Below are positions 7,694 to 15,040 of a stretch of 15,132 nucleotides of DNA, in pieces. Position 1 is the first letter of the stretch; every line of letters starts with the position of its first letter. Under the pieces are notes generated by a model, which did no database searches, had not been told where the DNA came from, and saw nothing but the letters and a program-made list of their open reading frames with translations. A program made the position numbers and the translations under genes. The DNA is from JBPBPI01 sp050954885. Its GTDB lineage: Bacteria; Pseudomonadota; Alphaproteobacteria; Caedimonadales; Caedimonadaceae. The stretch spans positions 1 to 15,132 of the forward strand of contig JBPBPI010000035.1 in the NCBI GenBank assembly GCA_050954885.1, given 5' to 3'.

Positions 7694-7882
7694 GAAAGAT
7701 CCCTGTTTATAATTTTATTTAATGATTGTGATCATATTTCAAAAAATGAAGAGAAACAACAGATCAAAATTTTTTCTTAAAAAAAACATTTTAAATTTCT
7801 TATGTCAAAATAATTATCGACAAAAACAGAAATATGGATGATAAAATCACAAACAAAATAAATTTTAAGGAGTACAATACTG

Positions 7883-8221
7883 ATGACATCCGCAACAAAG
7901 ATGACTTTTGTCACAGCCCAAGGCGATCGCCGCGAAGTCGATGCCCCTATTGGTTTATCAGTTTTAGAAATTGCTCATCAAAATGGCATTGATCTTGAAG
8001 GCGCTTGTGAGGGGTCTCTGGCTTGTTCCACCTGTCATGTCGTGGTCGATCCTGAATGGTACGATATCTTGCCGGACGCAGAAGAAGAAGAAGACGATAT
8101 GTTGGATTTGGCCTTCGGTCTTAAAGAAACGTCAAGGTTGGGGTGCCAGATTATCATGAAAGAAGAATTGAACGGATTGGTGGTTCTACTGCCGCCGGCC
8201 ACGCGCAATATGATGAGCTAA
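7883..8221 (+). CDS. fdx: 2Fe-2S ferredoxin, adrenodoxin/ISC type
   Basis: The 112-residue protein has four cluster cysteines in the adrenodoxin spacing: C42, C48 and C51 in CEGSLACSTC, and C88 in RLGCQI. The acidic run AEEEEDDMLD (about 67-76) is the usual docking surface for redox partners. Such ferredoxins carry single electrons, in bacteria mainly to Fe-S cluster assembly and related reductions. AAGGAG lies 10 nt before the ATG at 7883; a second Met at residue 7 is possible. It is the first gene of a tightly spaced plus-strand run (fdx, rsm22, mnmA, DUF192, dapD, dapE). It is divergent from the beta-solenoid gene across a 189-bp gap that holds a weak promoter candidate (TCGACA at 7817, TAAAAT at 7842). 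Confidence 0.93.
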   Translation: MTSATKMTFVTAQGDRREVDAPIGLSVLEIAHQNGIDLEGACEGSLACSTCHVVVDPEWYDILPDAEEEEDDMLDLAFGLKETSRLGCQIIMKEELNGLVVLLPPATRNMMS

Positions 8222-8256
8222 GTTTTAGGAGCAAGAGAGGGAGATATTATCAATCA

Positions 8257-9270
8257 ATGCTTTTGCCTCCCTCATTGCGTTTAAAACTCGATTTGGCTTT
8301 TAAAGAGTGTGATAAACAAAATATTCAATCGGCACGTCGAGGTCTCACACAACGCTATCGCGAATCTGGGGACAGATCTGCCTTAATTCCACCCTTTATG
8401 ACCACGCGGTGGGATCGCCTATCTTACATGGCAACCCGTATGCCGGCCACTTATGCAGTTTGCCATCACGTCCTTAATCAATTACAAAAATATGATACTG
8501 AAATCACCTCTTTGTTGGATTTAGGGTCAGGCCCAGGCACCGCATTGTGGGCGGCCCATGATCTATTTTCTTACTTAAATCAAGTGACATTGATTGAACA
8601 AGATCAATCCTTGTCTCAAGAAGGTGCGGCTTTATTTAATAAAGACATACATCAAAAAAACATAACTTTTTTATGGCAATCTCTCCAATCCGCTATTCCT
8701 TTTAAATCTCATGATTTGGTGTGTCTGTCCTATGTTTTGGGAGAGCTGCCTGCCAGAGATCTTCAGCCTTTAATTGAAGCTGCTTGGCAAGCAACCACTG
8801 AATTTTTGATATTGCTTGAGCCTGGAACACCGGACGGTTTTCAACGTATTAAAGAGGCACGCGCGCAATTAATTCAGCAAGGGGCTTTTATCTTAGCGCC
8901 TTGCCCCCATGATCTTGAGTGTCCCATGGTCCAAGGGGATTGGTGTCATTTTAGCGGGCGTCTTGCGCGCAGTGCATTGCACCGTCAGATTAAAGAGAGT
9001 TCCTTGCCCTACGAGGACGAGAAATATTCTTATATTATCGCCTCTAAAAAAACGCGGGATCGTCCCTTAAGTCGTATTATTCGTCGTCCCAAGCAAGGCT
9101 CAGGGCATTTCATACTTGATTTATGTACAGAAAATGGCCTAGAAAGAAAGATTATTTCAAAAAAAATGCCAACACTTTATCGTGCGGCACGGCAGGCGTC
9201 TTGGGGTGATCCGGGACCTGAAAATGCCGAAGTGCTTCAAGATGAAACGTGTTCTTCAAACTCTAAATGA
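8257..9270 (+). CDS. rsm22: Rsm22-family ribosomal small-subunit methyltransferase-like protein
   Basis: I choose the ATG at 8257, preceded by GAGGGAG. The frame stays open back to a GTG at 8143, but that would overlap the ferredoxin by 79 bp and add a non-conserved extension. The 337-residue product starts with the family's helical region (LPPSLRLKLDLAF). It has the SAM-binding loop LLDLGSGPGT (86-95) and an acidic strand end (TLIEQD, 111-116). The C-terminal signature is CPHDLECPMVQGDWCHF (C216, C222, C230) followed by LDLC (C290) and ARQASWGD. Mitochondrial homologues (METTL17/Rsm22) act in small-subunit assembly and hold an Fe-S cluster through an equivalent four-Cys set, so a cluster is likely here too. 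Ferredoxin is the upstream neighbour and mnmA follows after 8 bp. Confidence 0.9.
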   Translation: MLLPPSLRLKLDLAFKECDKQNIQSARRGLTQRYRESGDRSALIPPFMTTRWDRLSYMATRMPATYAVCHHVLNQLQKYDTEITSLLDLGSGPGTALWAAHDLFSYLNQVTLIEQDQSLSQEGAALFNKDIHQKNITFLWQSLQSAIPFKSHDLVCLSYVLGELPARDLQPLIEAAWQATTEFLILLEPGTPDGFQRIKEARAQLIQQGAFILAPCPHDLECPMVQGDWCHFSGRLARSALHRQIKESSLPYEDEKYSYIIASKKTRDRPLSRIIRRPKQGSGHFILDLCTENGLERKIISKKMPTLYRAARQASWGDPGPENAEVLQDETCSSNSK

Positions 9271-9278
9271 TATAAAAA

Positions 9279-10424
9279 ATGATTGATACTTTAGTTCCCT
9301 ATGATGAAAGTGATCTTTTACATTTGGGCAAGCCTGCCCAAGGTACGCGCGTGGTGGTTGCGATGTCAGGGGGTGTCGATAGTTCAGTGGTCGCAGCCCT
9401 TCTTAAAGAAGCCGGTTATGACGTTGTGGGACTTACCATGCAATTGTATGACCATGGAGAGGCCATTGATCGTAAGAAATCCTGTTGTGCCGGTCAAGAT
9501 ATTTATGACGCGCGGCAAGTGGCGGATCGGCTTAATTTTCCCCATTATGTACTGGATTATGAAAGCCGATTTAAAGAAGCGGTGATGGACGATTTTGCAG
9601 ATCGTTATCTGGCCGGCGAAACACCCATTCCATGTGTTAAATGTAATCAAGAAGTTAAATTCAAAGATTTATTGACGACCGCTCGTGATTTGGGCGGTGA
9701 AGTGCTGGCAACGGGTCATTACGTGAAATGGAAAAAGCATCAAGGAAAAGCCGAGATGCATCGGGCCATTGATCCAGATCGAGACCAAAGTTACTTTTTG
9801 TTCAATACCACTCAAGACCAATTAGAATTTCTACGTTTTCCTCTGGGCGGCATGCTAAAATCAGAAACCCGTGCCCATGCCCAACGATTTGGCCTTGATG
9901 TTGCCGATAAACCGGACAGTCAAGATATTTGTTTTGTGCCCAATGGCGATTATGCCCGTGTGGTGGAACGTCTTCGTCCAGGGGCCTTAGAAGCAGGTGA
10001 CATCATTCATCAAGATGGCACGGTTTTGGGCCGACACAATGGTATTATCAATTATACTATCGGTCAGCGTCGTGGTTTGGGCGTGTCTCATGTCACAGGA
10101 TTGCCGTTGTATGTCATTAAAATTATTCCTGATCTTCATCAAGTGATTGTAGGACCCAAAGAAGCTTTGGGATGCCAGAAAATAATCTTAAATCAAGTTA
10201 ATTGGTTGGGCGAGGAGAGTGACATGTCATCCCACCGATTAAAGGTAAAGATTCGCTCGGCTCAACATCCCGTGGACGCCACGATTTATTTAAAACAGAA
10301 TCAAAAGGCTGATGTCGTTTTTGATCAACTTGAATACGGCGTCTCTCCCGGCCAAGCGTGTGTTTTTTACGAGTCAGAAAAAATGATGGGTGGCGGCTGG
10401 ATTGAACAAACAGATTGCATATAA
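9279..10424 (+). CDS. mnmA: tRNA-specific 2-thiouridylase MnmA
   Basis: The 381-residue length is normal for the family. MnmA adenylates and thiolates U34 of tRNAs for Lys, Glu and Gln, using sulphur passed from a cysteine desulphurase. Visible are the PP-loop AMSGGVDSS (29-37), the early SCCAGQD segment, the first catalytic Cys in KCNQEVKF (C122), ATGHYVKW, DRDQSYFLF, and the second catalytic Cys in SQDICFVP (C218). The C-terminal barrel carries HNGIINYTIGQRRGLGVS and SPGQACVFY. No residue looks lost. The ATG follows the rsm22 stop by 8 bp without a clear ribosome site, so translational coupling is likely. The preceding gene also serves translation, and the first gene of the run serves Fe-S chemistry. 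Confidence 0.97.
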   Translation: MIDTLVPYDESDLLHLGKPAQGTRVVVAMSGGVDSSVVAALLKEAGYDVVGLTMQLYDHGEAIDRKKSCCAGQDIYDARQVADRLNFPHYVLDYESRFKEAVMDDFADRYLAGETPIPCVKCNQEVKFKDLLTTARDLGGEVLATGHYVKWKKHQGKAEMHRAIDPDRDQSYFLFNTTQDQLEFLRFPLGGMLKSETRAHAQRFGLDVADKPDSQDICFVPNGDYARVVERLRPGALEAGDIIHQDGTVLGRHNGIINYTIGQRRGLGVSHVTGLPLYVIKIIPDLHQVIVGPKEALGCQKIILNQVNWLGEESDMSSHRLKVKIRSAQHPVDATIYLKQNQKADVVFDQLEYGVSPGQACVFYESEKMMGGGWIEQTDCI

Positions 10425-10471
10425 AAATTTAAATAGCAGTCCTACTAATACAAAAAAGAGATAATTTATTT

Positions 10472-10966
10472 ATGACCTTGATTTTGCAAAATAAACGTTG
10501 GCAAAAAATTTTAGGTTTATTTTTTTTTGTAACAATATTTTTAGGTCAACCTAAAAGACTTTTTTGTAGTTCCTCATTATCTTCAAATGACCAGCATACG
10601 ACTTTGTCTTTAGACCGTTCAACTGAATCTATTGCTTTTCATGTTGACATTGCCTCGACCCCTCAAGCACTTGCTCAGGGTCTTATGAACCGTCGTCATC
10701 TTGCCAAAGATGCTGGCATGTTATTTGTCTTCCCCAAACTTCAAAAAACGAAGTTTTGGATGAAAGACACGTACCTGGCACTGGATTTAGTTTTTATGGA
10801 CGAAAATTTTAACGTGGTGCAACTGCATGAAAATGCTCAGCCCTTGGATTTGACAAAAATTGAATCTGATGTCCCCATTAAATATGTACTTGAAATTTCA
10901 GCAGGTTCAATTCAACATTATAACATTCAAAAGGGAGATTTGTTTAAGGCTGAATCACCCTTTTAG
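10472..10966 (+). CDS. Secreted DUF192 domain protein
   Basis: The 164-residue protein has an N-terminal membrane or signal segment (KILGLFFFVTIFLG, about 12-25) and then a DUF192 domain (about 48-160). The diagnostic run is complete: QGLMNRRHLAKDAGMLFVFP, KFWMKDTYLALDLVFMDENFNVV, the ENAQPLD segment, and KYVLEISAG. DUF192 proteins are small beta-barrel proteins, usually exported, whose biochemical role is still unsettled. The gene sits 47 bp after mnmA and 22 bp before dapD, with no terminator between, so it appears to be inside the same operon. Export and family are clear; function is not. Confidence 0.9.
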   Translation: MTLILQNKRWQKILGLFFFVTIFLGQPKRLFCSSSLSSNDQHTTLSLDRSTESIAFHVDIASTPQALAQGLMNRRHLAKDAGMLFVFPKLQKTKFWMKDTYLALDLVFMDENFNVVQLHENAQPLDLTKIESDVPIKYVLEISAGSIQHYNIQKGDLFKAESPF

Positions 10967-10988
10967 AATTATCATAAAGGAAGCATAA

Positions 10989-11819
10989 ATGAAATCTTTT
11001 GAAGCCCTCATCGATCAAGCTTGGCAAGACCAGCATCAGCTAAAAGTTGATCTGAGTGCCCCTTGGTGTGAAGCGGTTCAACAAACCTTGCATGCTTTGG
11101 ATTGTGGTAAAATTCGGGTGGCTGAAAAGATCAATGGCGGGTGGAAAATTCATGCCTGGATTAAAAAAGCCATTTTACTGTCTTTTCGTATTCACTCTAA
11201 TTTTTTATCGGTCGATCATGGGGTTGCCTTTGACAAAGTTGCCCTTAAGTTTGAAACATGGAAAGAAGGCGAATTTGCCGCCGCTGGTTTTCGCGCAGTT
11301 CCAGGGTCTATTGTCCGCTATTCTGCCTATATTGCACCTGATGTTGTCCTCATGCCGTCTTTTGTCAATTTAGGCGCCTATGTGGGACAGGGTACGATGA
11401 TCGATGCATGGGCAACGGTTGGATCGTGTGTCCAAGTTGGCGCGCGTTGTCACATCTCAGGCGGTGTTGGACTGGGCGGTGTATTAGAGCCATTGCAAGC
11501 CCAGCCTGTGATTATTGAAGATGATTGCTTTATCGGCGCTCGCAGCGAGGTTGTCGAAGGCGTGATCGTCGAACAGGGATCAGTTTTGGGTATGGGTGTT
11601 TTCATTGGTGCCTCAACGCCCATTGTTGATCGCTCAACCGGTGTGATTAGCTATGGCCGCGTGCCGGCGTATTCTGTGGTAATTGCGGGATCGATGCCTA
11701 CCAAAGTATCAGATCAGGGACCCGTGGGACTGGCTTTAAATTGTGCTGTGATTGTAAAACAAGTGGATGAAAAAACGCGTGCCAAAACGTCGATTAATGA
11801 TTTATTGCGTGATAGTTAA
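10989..11819 (+). CDS. dapD: 2,3,4,5-tetrahydropyridine-2,6-dicarboxylate N-succinyltransferase
   Basis: The 276-residue length is standard for DapD. The enzyme succinylates tetrahydrodipicolinate with succinyl-CoA, committing it to the succinylase branch of meso-diaminopimelate and lysine synthesis. The N-terminal helical domain includes KINGGWKIHAWIKKAILLSF. The left-handed beta-helix of hexapeptide repeats (about 105-240) is visible in VRYSAYIAPDVVLMPSFVNL, GAYVGQGTMIDAWATVGSC, HISGGVGLGGVLEPLQA and DDCFIGARSEVVEGVIVE. The C-terminus SYGRVPAYSVVIAGSMPTK and LNCAVIVKQVDEKTRAK is also typical. AAAGGAAGC precedes the ATG. Two bases separate its stop from dapE, so the two enzymes are made together. 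The product feeds peptidoglycan, which implies that this organism still builds or once built a wall. Confidence 0.97.
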   Translation: MKSFEALIDQAWQDQHQLKVDLSAPWCEAVQQTLHALDCGKIRVAEKINGGWKIHAWIKKAILLSFRIHSNFLSVDHGVAFDKVALKFETWKEGEFAAAGFRAVPGSIVRYSAYIAPDVVLMPSFVNLGAYVGQGTMIDAWATVGSCVQVGARCHISGGVGLGGVLEPLQAQPVIIEDDCFIGARSEVVEGVIVEQGSVLGMGVFIGASTPIVDRSTGVISYGRVPAYSVVIAGSMPTKVSDQGPVGLALNCAVIVKQVDEKTRAKTSINDLLRDS

Positions 11820-11821
11820 GA

Positions 11822-12940
11822 ATGAATTTTGATGTTGTCAATATTGCCAAAAATTTAATTCGTTGTCCCAGTGTCACCCCTGATGCAACCCAAGGACTCG
11901 ATATCCTTGAATCCTATTTGAAAGCATTAGGTTTTGACTGCCATCGTTTGGTTTATGAAGGTGTTGATAATGTGTATGCCCGTCGTGGCACCACAAGTCC
12001 TCACTTTTGTTTTTTAGGTCATATGGATGTGGTACCAGTGGGTGATTCATCAGCGTGGCATCATGATCCTTTTGCAGGACAGATTGTGGGTCAGTGTCTG
12101 CAGGGACGCGGTGCGGTTGATATGAAGGGAGCCATTGCGGCTTTTGTTTCTGCCATATCGGCGTGTGATACAAACAAAGGTTCCATCAGTTTGTTGATCA
12201 CAGGCGACGAAGAGGGGCCAGCATTACATGGTACCAAACGTGTTTTAGAGTGGCTACAAGGACGTCAAGAAAAAATCGATTTTTGTTTGGTCGGTGAGCC
12301 AACCTCAGATCAATTCATTGGGGATACCTTAAAAATTGGCCGCCGGGGCAGCCTTTCAGGGGAATTGACCGTCTTCGGCACCCAAGGTCATGTGGCCTAT
12401 CCACAAAATTTTGACAATCCTATTCCCCGTTTGATTCAAACATTGGATCAGATGTATCAACGTGCTTTGGACACCGGAACACCTCATTTTCAACCTTCTC
12501 ATTTTGACGTCACAACCATTGATGTGGACAATAAAGCTTCTAATGTGATTCCATCGCGCGCATCGGCGCGTTTCAACATTCGTTTCAACGATTGCTATTC
12601 TAGTGATTTTTTAAAGACGCATTTTCAACAAATTTGTGTGTCACATGCAGGTCAACATGATTTGAAACTTATAGTATCTGCCGAACCTTTTTTGACATCA
12701 TCGCATGATTTTGCGTATAAAGTGAAAGACGTAGTTGAACAAGTCACCGGTCAAACTGCCATGTTTTCAACCTCAGGCGGAACATCGGACGCCCGTTTTA
12801 TCCATACAGTGTGTCCTGTGATCGAATTGGGACTTAAAAATCACACCGCTCATCAAATTAATGAACATGTGCCTCTACAAGATCTTCAACAACTTACAGA
12901 AATATATCGTGCAATATTGAATGAATTCATGTGTGTTTAA
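11822..12940 (+). CDS. dapE: Succinyl-diaminopimelate desuccinylase
   Basis: The 372-residue M20 metallopeptidase removes succinate from N-succinyl-LL-diaminopimelate, a later step after DapD in the same pathway. Di-zinc site residues are all present: H67 and D69 in FLGHMDVVPVGD, D100 in GRGAVDMKGA, the E130/E131 pair in TGDEEGPALHGT, E159 in LVGEPTSD, and H344 in the C-terminal HTAHQINEHV. GGTSDARF (substrate binding) is intact too. The start is 2 bp after dapD. The last 115 bp (12826-12940) occur again, degenerate, at 14131-14245. This copy is the functional one, since its frame is unbroken. Right after the stop, TTGAC/GTCAA forms a very small palindrome (12943-12954). The operon seems to end here, because the next gene has its own promoter. 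Confidence 0.97.
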   Translation: MNFDVVNIAKNLIRCPSVTPDATQGLDILESYLKALGFDCHRLVYEGVDNVYARRGTTSPHFCFLGHMDVVPVGDSSAWHHDPFAGQIVGQCLQGRGAVDMKGAIAAFVSAISACDTNKGSISLLITGDEEGPALHGTKRVLEWLQGRQEKIDFCLVGEPTSDQFIGDTLKIGRRGSLSGELTVFGTQGHVAYPQNFDNPIPRLIQTLDQMYQRALDTGTPHFQPSHFDVTTIDVDNKASNVIPSRASARFNIRFNDCYSSDFLKTHFQQICVSHAGQHDLKLIVSAEPFLTSSHDFAYKVKDVVEQVTGQTAMFSTSGGTSDARFIHTVCPVIELGLKNHTAHQINEHVPLQDLQQLTEIYRAILNEFMCV

Positions 12941-12966
12941 CTTGACACGTCAAAATTTATATCATA

Positions 12967-12995
12967 TTGACAATTAATGTATTGAAAACAATAAT
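12967..12995 (+). promoter_or_regulatory. Sigma70-type promoter of the TraB/GumN-like gene
   Basis: A perfect TTGACA (12967-12972) is followed by exactly 17 nt and AATAAT (12990-12995, 5 of 6). Transcription would start near 13002, about 10 nt before the ATG at 13012. This implies separate transcription from dapE. It also shows that the TTG at 12967 is a -35 element and not a start codon. Confidence 0.6.
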
Positions 12996-13011
12996 TTGTG
13001 GAAAAATTTGT

Positions 13012-13974
13012 ATGTCCTTGAAAAAATATTTTTTGAAAACTATATTTGCTGTTTTCTTTTTCAATTATTCAATTTTCGCAAGTCAAAATGAAATAAACCC
13101 AGAACAGGACAATGATGATAAAAAATTATCTTATCATGAAGTACTTTCAGCCAAAGATTATATAGATACAACAGAATCATATTATTTTGATACACAAAAA
13201 AGAGATGCCAAGCTTCACGATTATTCAGATTCCTTAGGTTTTTACAAATTTAAAAACAGATTAACAAAGCTTCTAAATCCAAAAGTTTATTATATTCCTA
13301 ATCCAAAAGTTTATTATATTCCTAATCCTCAAGTTTATCGAATTTCTTTAGGGGATAAAAGTTTTATTCTGTTGGGAAGTTGTCATAGTGTACCTCTTGA
13401 ATATTTTTCAAAAGAAATTAGAAATATTTTTGATCAATGTCATTTTCTAATTCTGGAAAGCCGTGGCAGAGGAAACATCAATCGTAGCTTCTTAGAAAGA
13501 ATAAATGCTCTTCAAAATGAAAATTCAGAGTCTATTTTTGATGATTTAGATGATCCGATTAGGAATCATTTTGAATATATTGTTGAAGATTGTTTAAGAT
13601 TTTATCAAATCAAAGATGTTAAGTATAAGGAATTAAACCCTAGTCTGGCTTATGCACTTTATTTTTATAGGCACAATATTGGTATGGACAAGGAACTTTC
13701 TAATAAATTCTTTTATCAGAAAAAACCTGTTTTTGGTTTAGAAAATGTTGAGCATAATTTGCCGAAATTTATAGAACAGTTATCAAAACTAGATCCTCTC
13801 AGCTTATATAAAAAACTTGAAAATGATTTTGTAAGTGGAGGAAATCTTAATACATCCGCTATTTTTAATCTAAATTGTGAATACATTAGGGGAGAGACGG
13901 GATTTTTAAATTGGCTTTTAAGTTCAGATGACAAAAATAGAATTAATCGTAATTATCAGATGAAAATCAAATAA
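13012..13974 (+). CDS. Secreted TraB/GumN-family protein, truncated by an in-frame stop
   Basis: The 320-codon frame from ATG 13012 starts with a signal peptide (MSLKKYFLKTIFAVFFFNYS, ending near IFAS). A polar region follows, with a 24-bp tandem duplication coding for NPKVYYIP twice (13276-13323). The TraB/GumN domain begins at about residue 107: VYRISLGDKSFILLGSCHSVP with the first GxxH (G122-H125), then FLILESRG (E149), VFGLENVEHN (E244) and RNYQMKIK (313-320). TraB/GumN/TIKI proteins are thought to be metal-dependent hydrolases built around two GxxH motifs and conserved acids. The TAA at 13972-13974 stops this frame just before the second GxxH, which is still present in frame downstream. 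AT-richness and codon use differ from the dap genes. Substrate unknown; probably an inactivated gene. Confidence 0.75.
   Translation: MSLKKYFLKTIFAVFFFNYSIFASQNEINPEQDNDDKKLSYHEVLSAKDYIDTTESYYFDTQKRDAKLHDYSDSLGFYKFKNRLTKLLNPKVYYIPNPKVYYIPNPQVYRISLGDKSFILLGSCHSVPLEYFSKEIRNIFDQCHFLILESRGRGNINRSFLERINALQNENSESIFDDLDDPIRNHFEYIVEDCLRFYQIKDVKYKELNPSLAYALYFYRHNIGMDKELSNKFFYQKKPVFGLENVEHNLPKFIEQLSKLDPLSLYKKLENDFVSGGNLNTSAIFNLNCEYIRGETGFLNWLLSSDDKNRINRNYQMKIK
13276..13323 (+). repeat. 24-bp exact tandem duplication inside the TraB-like gene
   Basis: Units 13276-13299 and 13300-13323 are identical and in frame, each coding for NPKVYYIP. A third, diverged unit (NPQVYRIS) follows from 13324 and leads into the conserved domain. 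The exactness suggests a recent slippage event, at the border between the linker and the catalytic domain. Confidence 0.9.
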
Positions 13975-14130
13975 GACGCGCTTTTAAGTCAATACCCTCA
14001 AGGCTTATTAACAGTTGTTGGCGTTTCTCATTTGTTTAAAGAGAGTGGACTTCTATCCCTTTATGAACAACAAGGGTACCATATTGAGAGAGCAGATTCT
14101 CAAGGAAATTTTTATAATTTTTATTATTAA
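13975..14130 (+). pseudogene. Severed 3' end of the TraB/GumN-like gene (second GxxH motif)
   Basis: Directly after the TAA at 13972-13974 the same reading frame stays open for 51 codons to the TAA at 14128-14130. It encodes the conserved C-terminus of the family: GLLTVVGVSHLFKESGLLSL, with the second GxxH (GVSH), followed by EQQGYHIERADSQG. No frameshift is needed, so one nonsense change (for example a CAA or AAA codon to TAA) explains the break. There is no start codon or ribosome site for separate translation. The gene's natural stop is followed immediately by dapE-like sequence. Confidence 0.8.
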
Positions 14131-14245
14131 ATTAGGTCTTAAAAATCACACGGCTCATTAAATTAATGAACATGTGACTTTGCAAAATCTTAAACAGTTT
14201 GCAGAAATATACCATGCAATATTGAATAAATTCATGTGTAATTAG
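14131..14245 (+). pseudogene. dapE: Degenerate duplicate of the dapE 3' end
   Basis: This segment aligns without gaps to 12826-12940, with 97 of 115 bases identical. Translated in the dapE frame it reads LGLKNHTAH, a stop, then INEHVTLQNLKQF and AEIYHAILNKFMCN before a final TAG in the same place as the dapE stop. Of the 18 differences about 8 are silent and one creates the TAA after the zinc-ligand His. That mix suggests time spent as coding sequence before decay. Homology starts exactly after the TraB-like stop and does not extend upstream. The rest of this dapE copy is absent. Confidence 0.93.
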
Positions 14246-14350
14246 ATACTAAATGTTTCATAAAAAATCAAAGCTTGAAATTTTGTAAATTTATAAACAA
14301 TATTAAAAACAGTAATGTTTTTTATAAAAAATAATTTTACAGCAGGGTTT

Positions 14351-14890
14351 ATGAAAAGTATTTTTAGATCATCAATTGTTATTTTGTTCTTTTTTATCAT
14401 ATTATTCGGTCATTTTTTGCTTTACGCCAGTCATCAAGATGATGAAAAATTAAGTCTTCCAAATCATATCCTTACATATGTGGGTGACCCATCATGTGAC
14501 AATCAAGATATTAAAAATGTTGTCCAAGATTATCAGTCAAATCAATATAAATTAAAAGAAAATTTAGACTTAGGTCTTGCTTTTTTTGACAACGAAAAAA
14601 AACTAAATCTGTTTTCATGTACAAAAGAAAATGTCCATTATCCTATCTCTTATCTTTGCAATTTAAACCAAGAATTAATTGAATTTTATAAAATATGTTT
14701 ACAGATTGTGCCTGCGTGGTTAGAAAATGGTTTTATGGTGAGGATATTAAATAGTAATACTGAAATTTTAATTGAAGAGAATTTTGATAAAGTTTTTTAT
14801 GTGGAAACTACTTATTTAAACATAGGTCAAAGTAATATTAATATTGGAAATCTTTTAGTAGATATTTTTTTAAAAAGAACAAACACTTGA
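14351..14890 (+). CDS. Secreted protein of unknown family, probably truncated
   Basis: I choose the ATG at 14351, because AGCAGGG lies just upstream and the product then starts with a signal peptide (MKSIFRSSIVILFFFIILFG, ending near LLYAS). The frame also opens upstream at 14315 but without a ribosome site. The 179-residue product continues with an acidic DDEKLSLPNHIL segment. It then has a Lys/Asn-rich region with three Cys (90, 103, 116), and ends in strands (FMVRILNSNTEILIEENFDK, VETTYLNIGQSNINIGNLL). The start of the mature part (DDEKLS) is loosely like the TraB-like neighbour (DDKKLS), but the rest is not. A TGA at 14888-14890 ends it, yet the same frame stays open for 49 more codons. 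I do not recognise the family. Confidence 0.55.
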   Translation: MKSIFRSSIVILFFFIILFGHFLLYASHQDDEKLSLPNHILTYVGDPSCDNQDIKNVVQDYQSNQYKLKENLDLGLAFFDNEKKLNLFSCTKENVHYPISYLCNLNQELIEFYKICLQIVPAWLENGFMVRILNSNTEILIEENFDKVFYVETTYLNIGQSNINIGNLLVDIFLKRTNT

Positions 14891-15040
14891 AAATCTTCAT
14901 TGCAAACATTATATGATAACGAACAAAAATTATTAAAATTTTATCAGCAACAAATTGAAGATTTGAAAAAGAAACAACATTGCTCTCTCTTTAAAAAATT
15001 TGATTTTGAAAAATATCATCAAAAATTTATTATATCCTAA
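14891..15040 (+). pseudogene. In-frame continuation after TGA, cut by the insertion sequence
   Basis: After the TGA the same frame runs for 49 codons (KSSLQTLYDNEQKLLKFYQQ, then QIEDLKKKQHCSLFKKFDFE) to a TAA at 15038-15040. The middle is a heptad-like, coiled-coil-prone stretch with sensible composition, so it probably once belonged to the upstream gene. The final TAA overlaps the apparent tip of the insertion sequence (ACCCGAG from 15040), so the natural C-terminus was probably lost by insertion. Confidence 0.45.

Noticed and set aside
8143..8256. Longer rsm22 start at GTG 8143
   Set aside because: It overlaps the ferredoxin by 79 bp and adds a shadow peptide. The ATG at 8257 with GAGGGAG upstream fits the family start.
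12967..13011. TTG start for the TraB-like gene
   Set aside because: This TTG is the first three bases of a perfect -35 box, and ATG 13012 gives a clean signal peptide.
13276..13350. CRISPR-like repeat
   Set aside because: The repeat is a direct in-frame tandem without spacers, inside a coding region. No CRISPR array or cas gene is present anywhere in the window.
12941..14130. Complete integrative element between the dapE tails
   Set aside because: There is no integrase, excisionase or replication gene between the repeats, so an autonomous element is not supported. Only a cassette or duplication history remains.
13972..14890. Possible stop-codon reassignment or programmed readthrough (TAA at 13972, TGA at 14888)
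   Set aside because: The two broken genes use different stops, both lie in a decaying patch, and intact genes in the window use TGG for Trp and end on TGA (rsm22) or TAA. Pseudogenisation is simpler.
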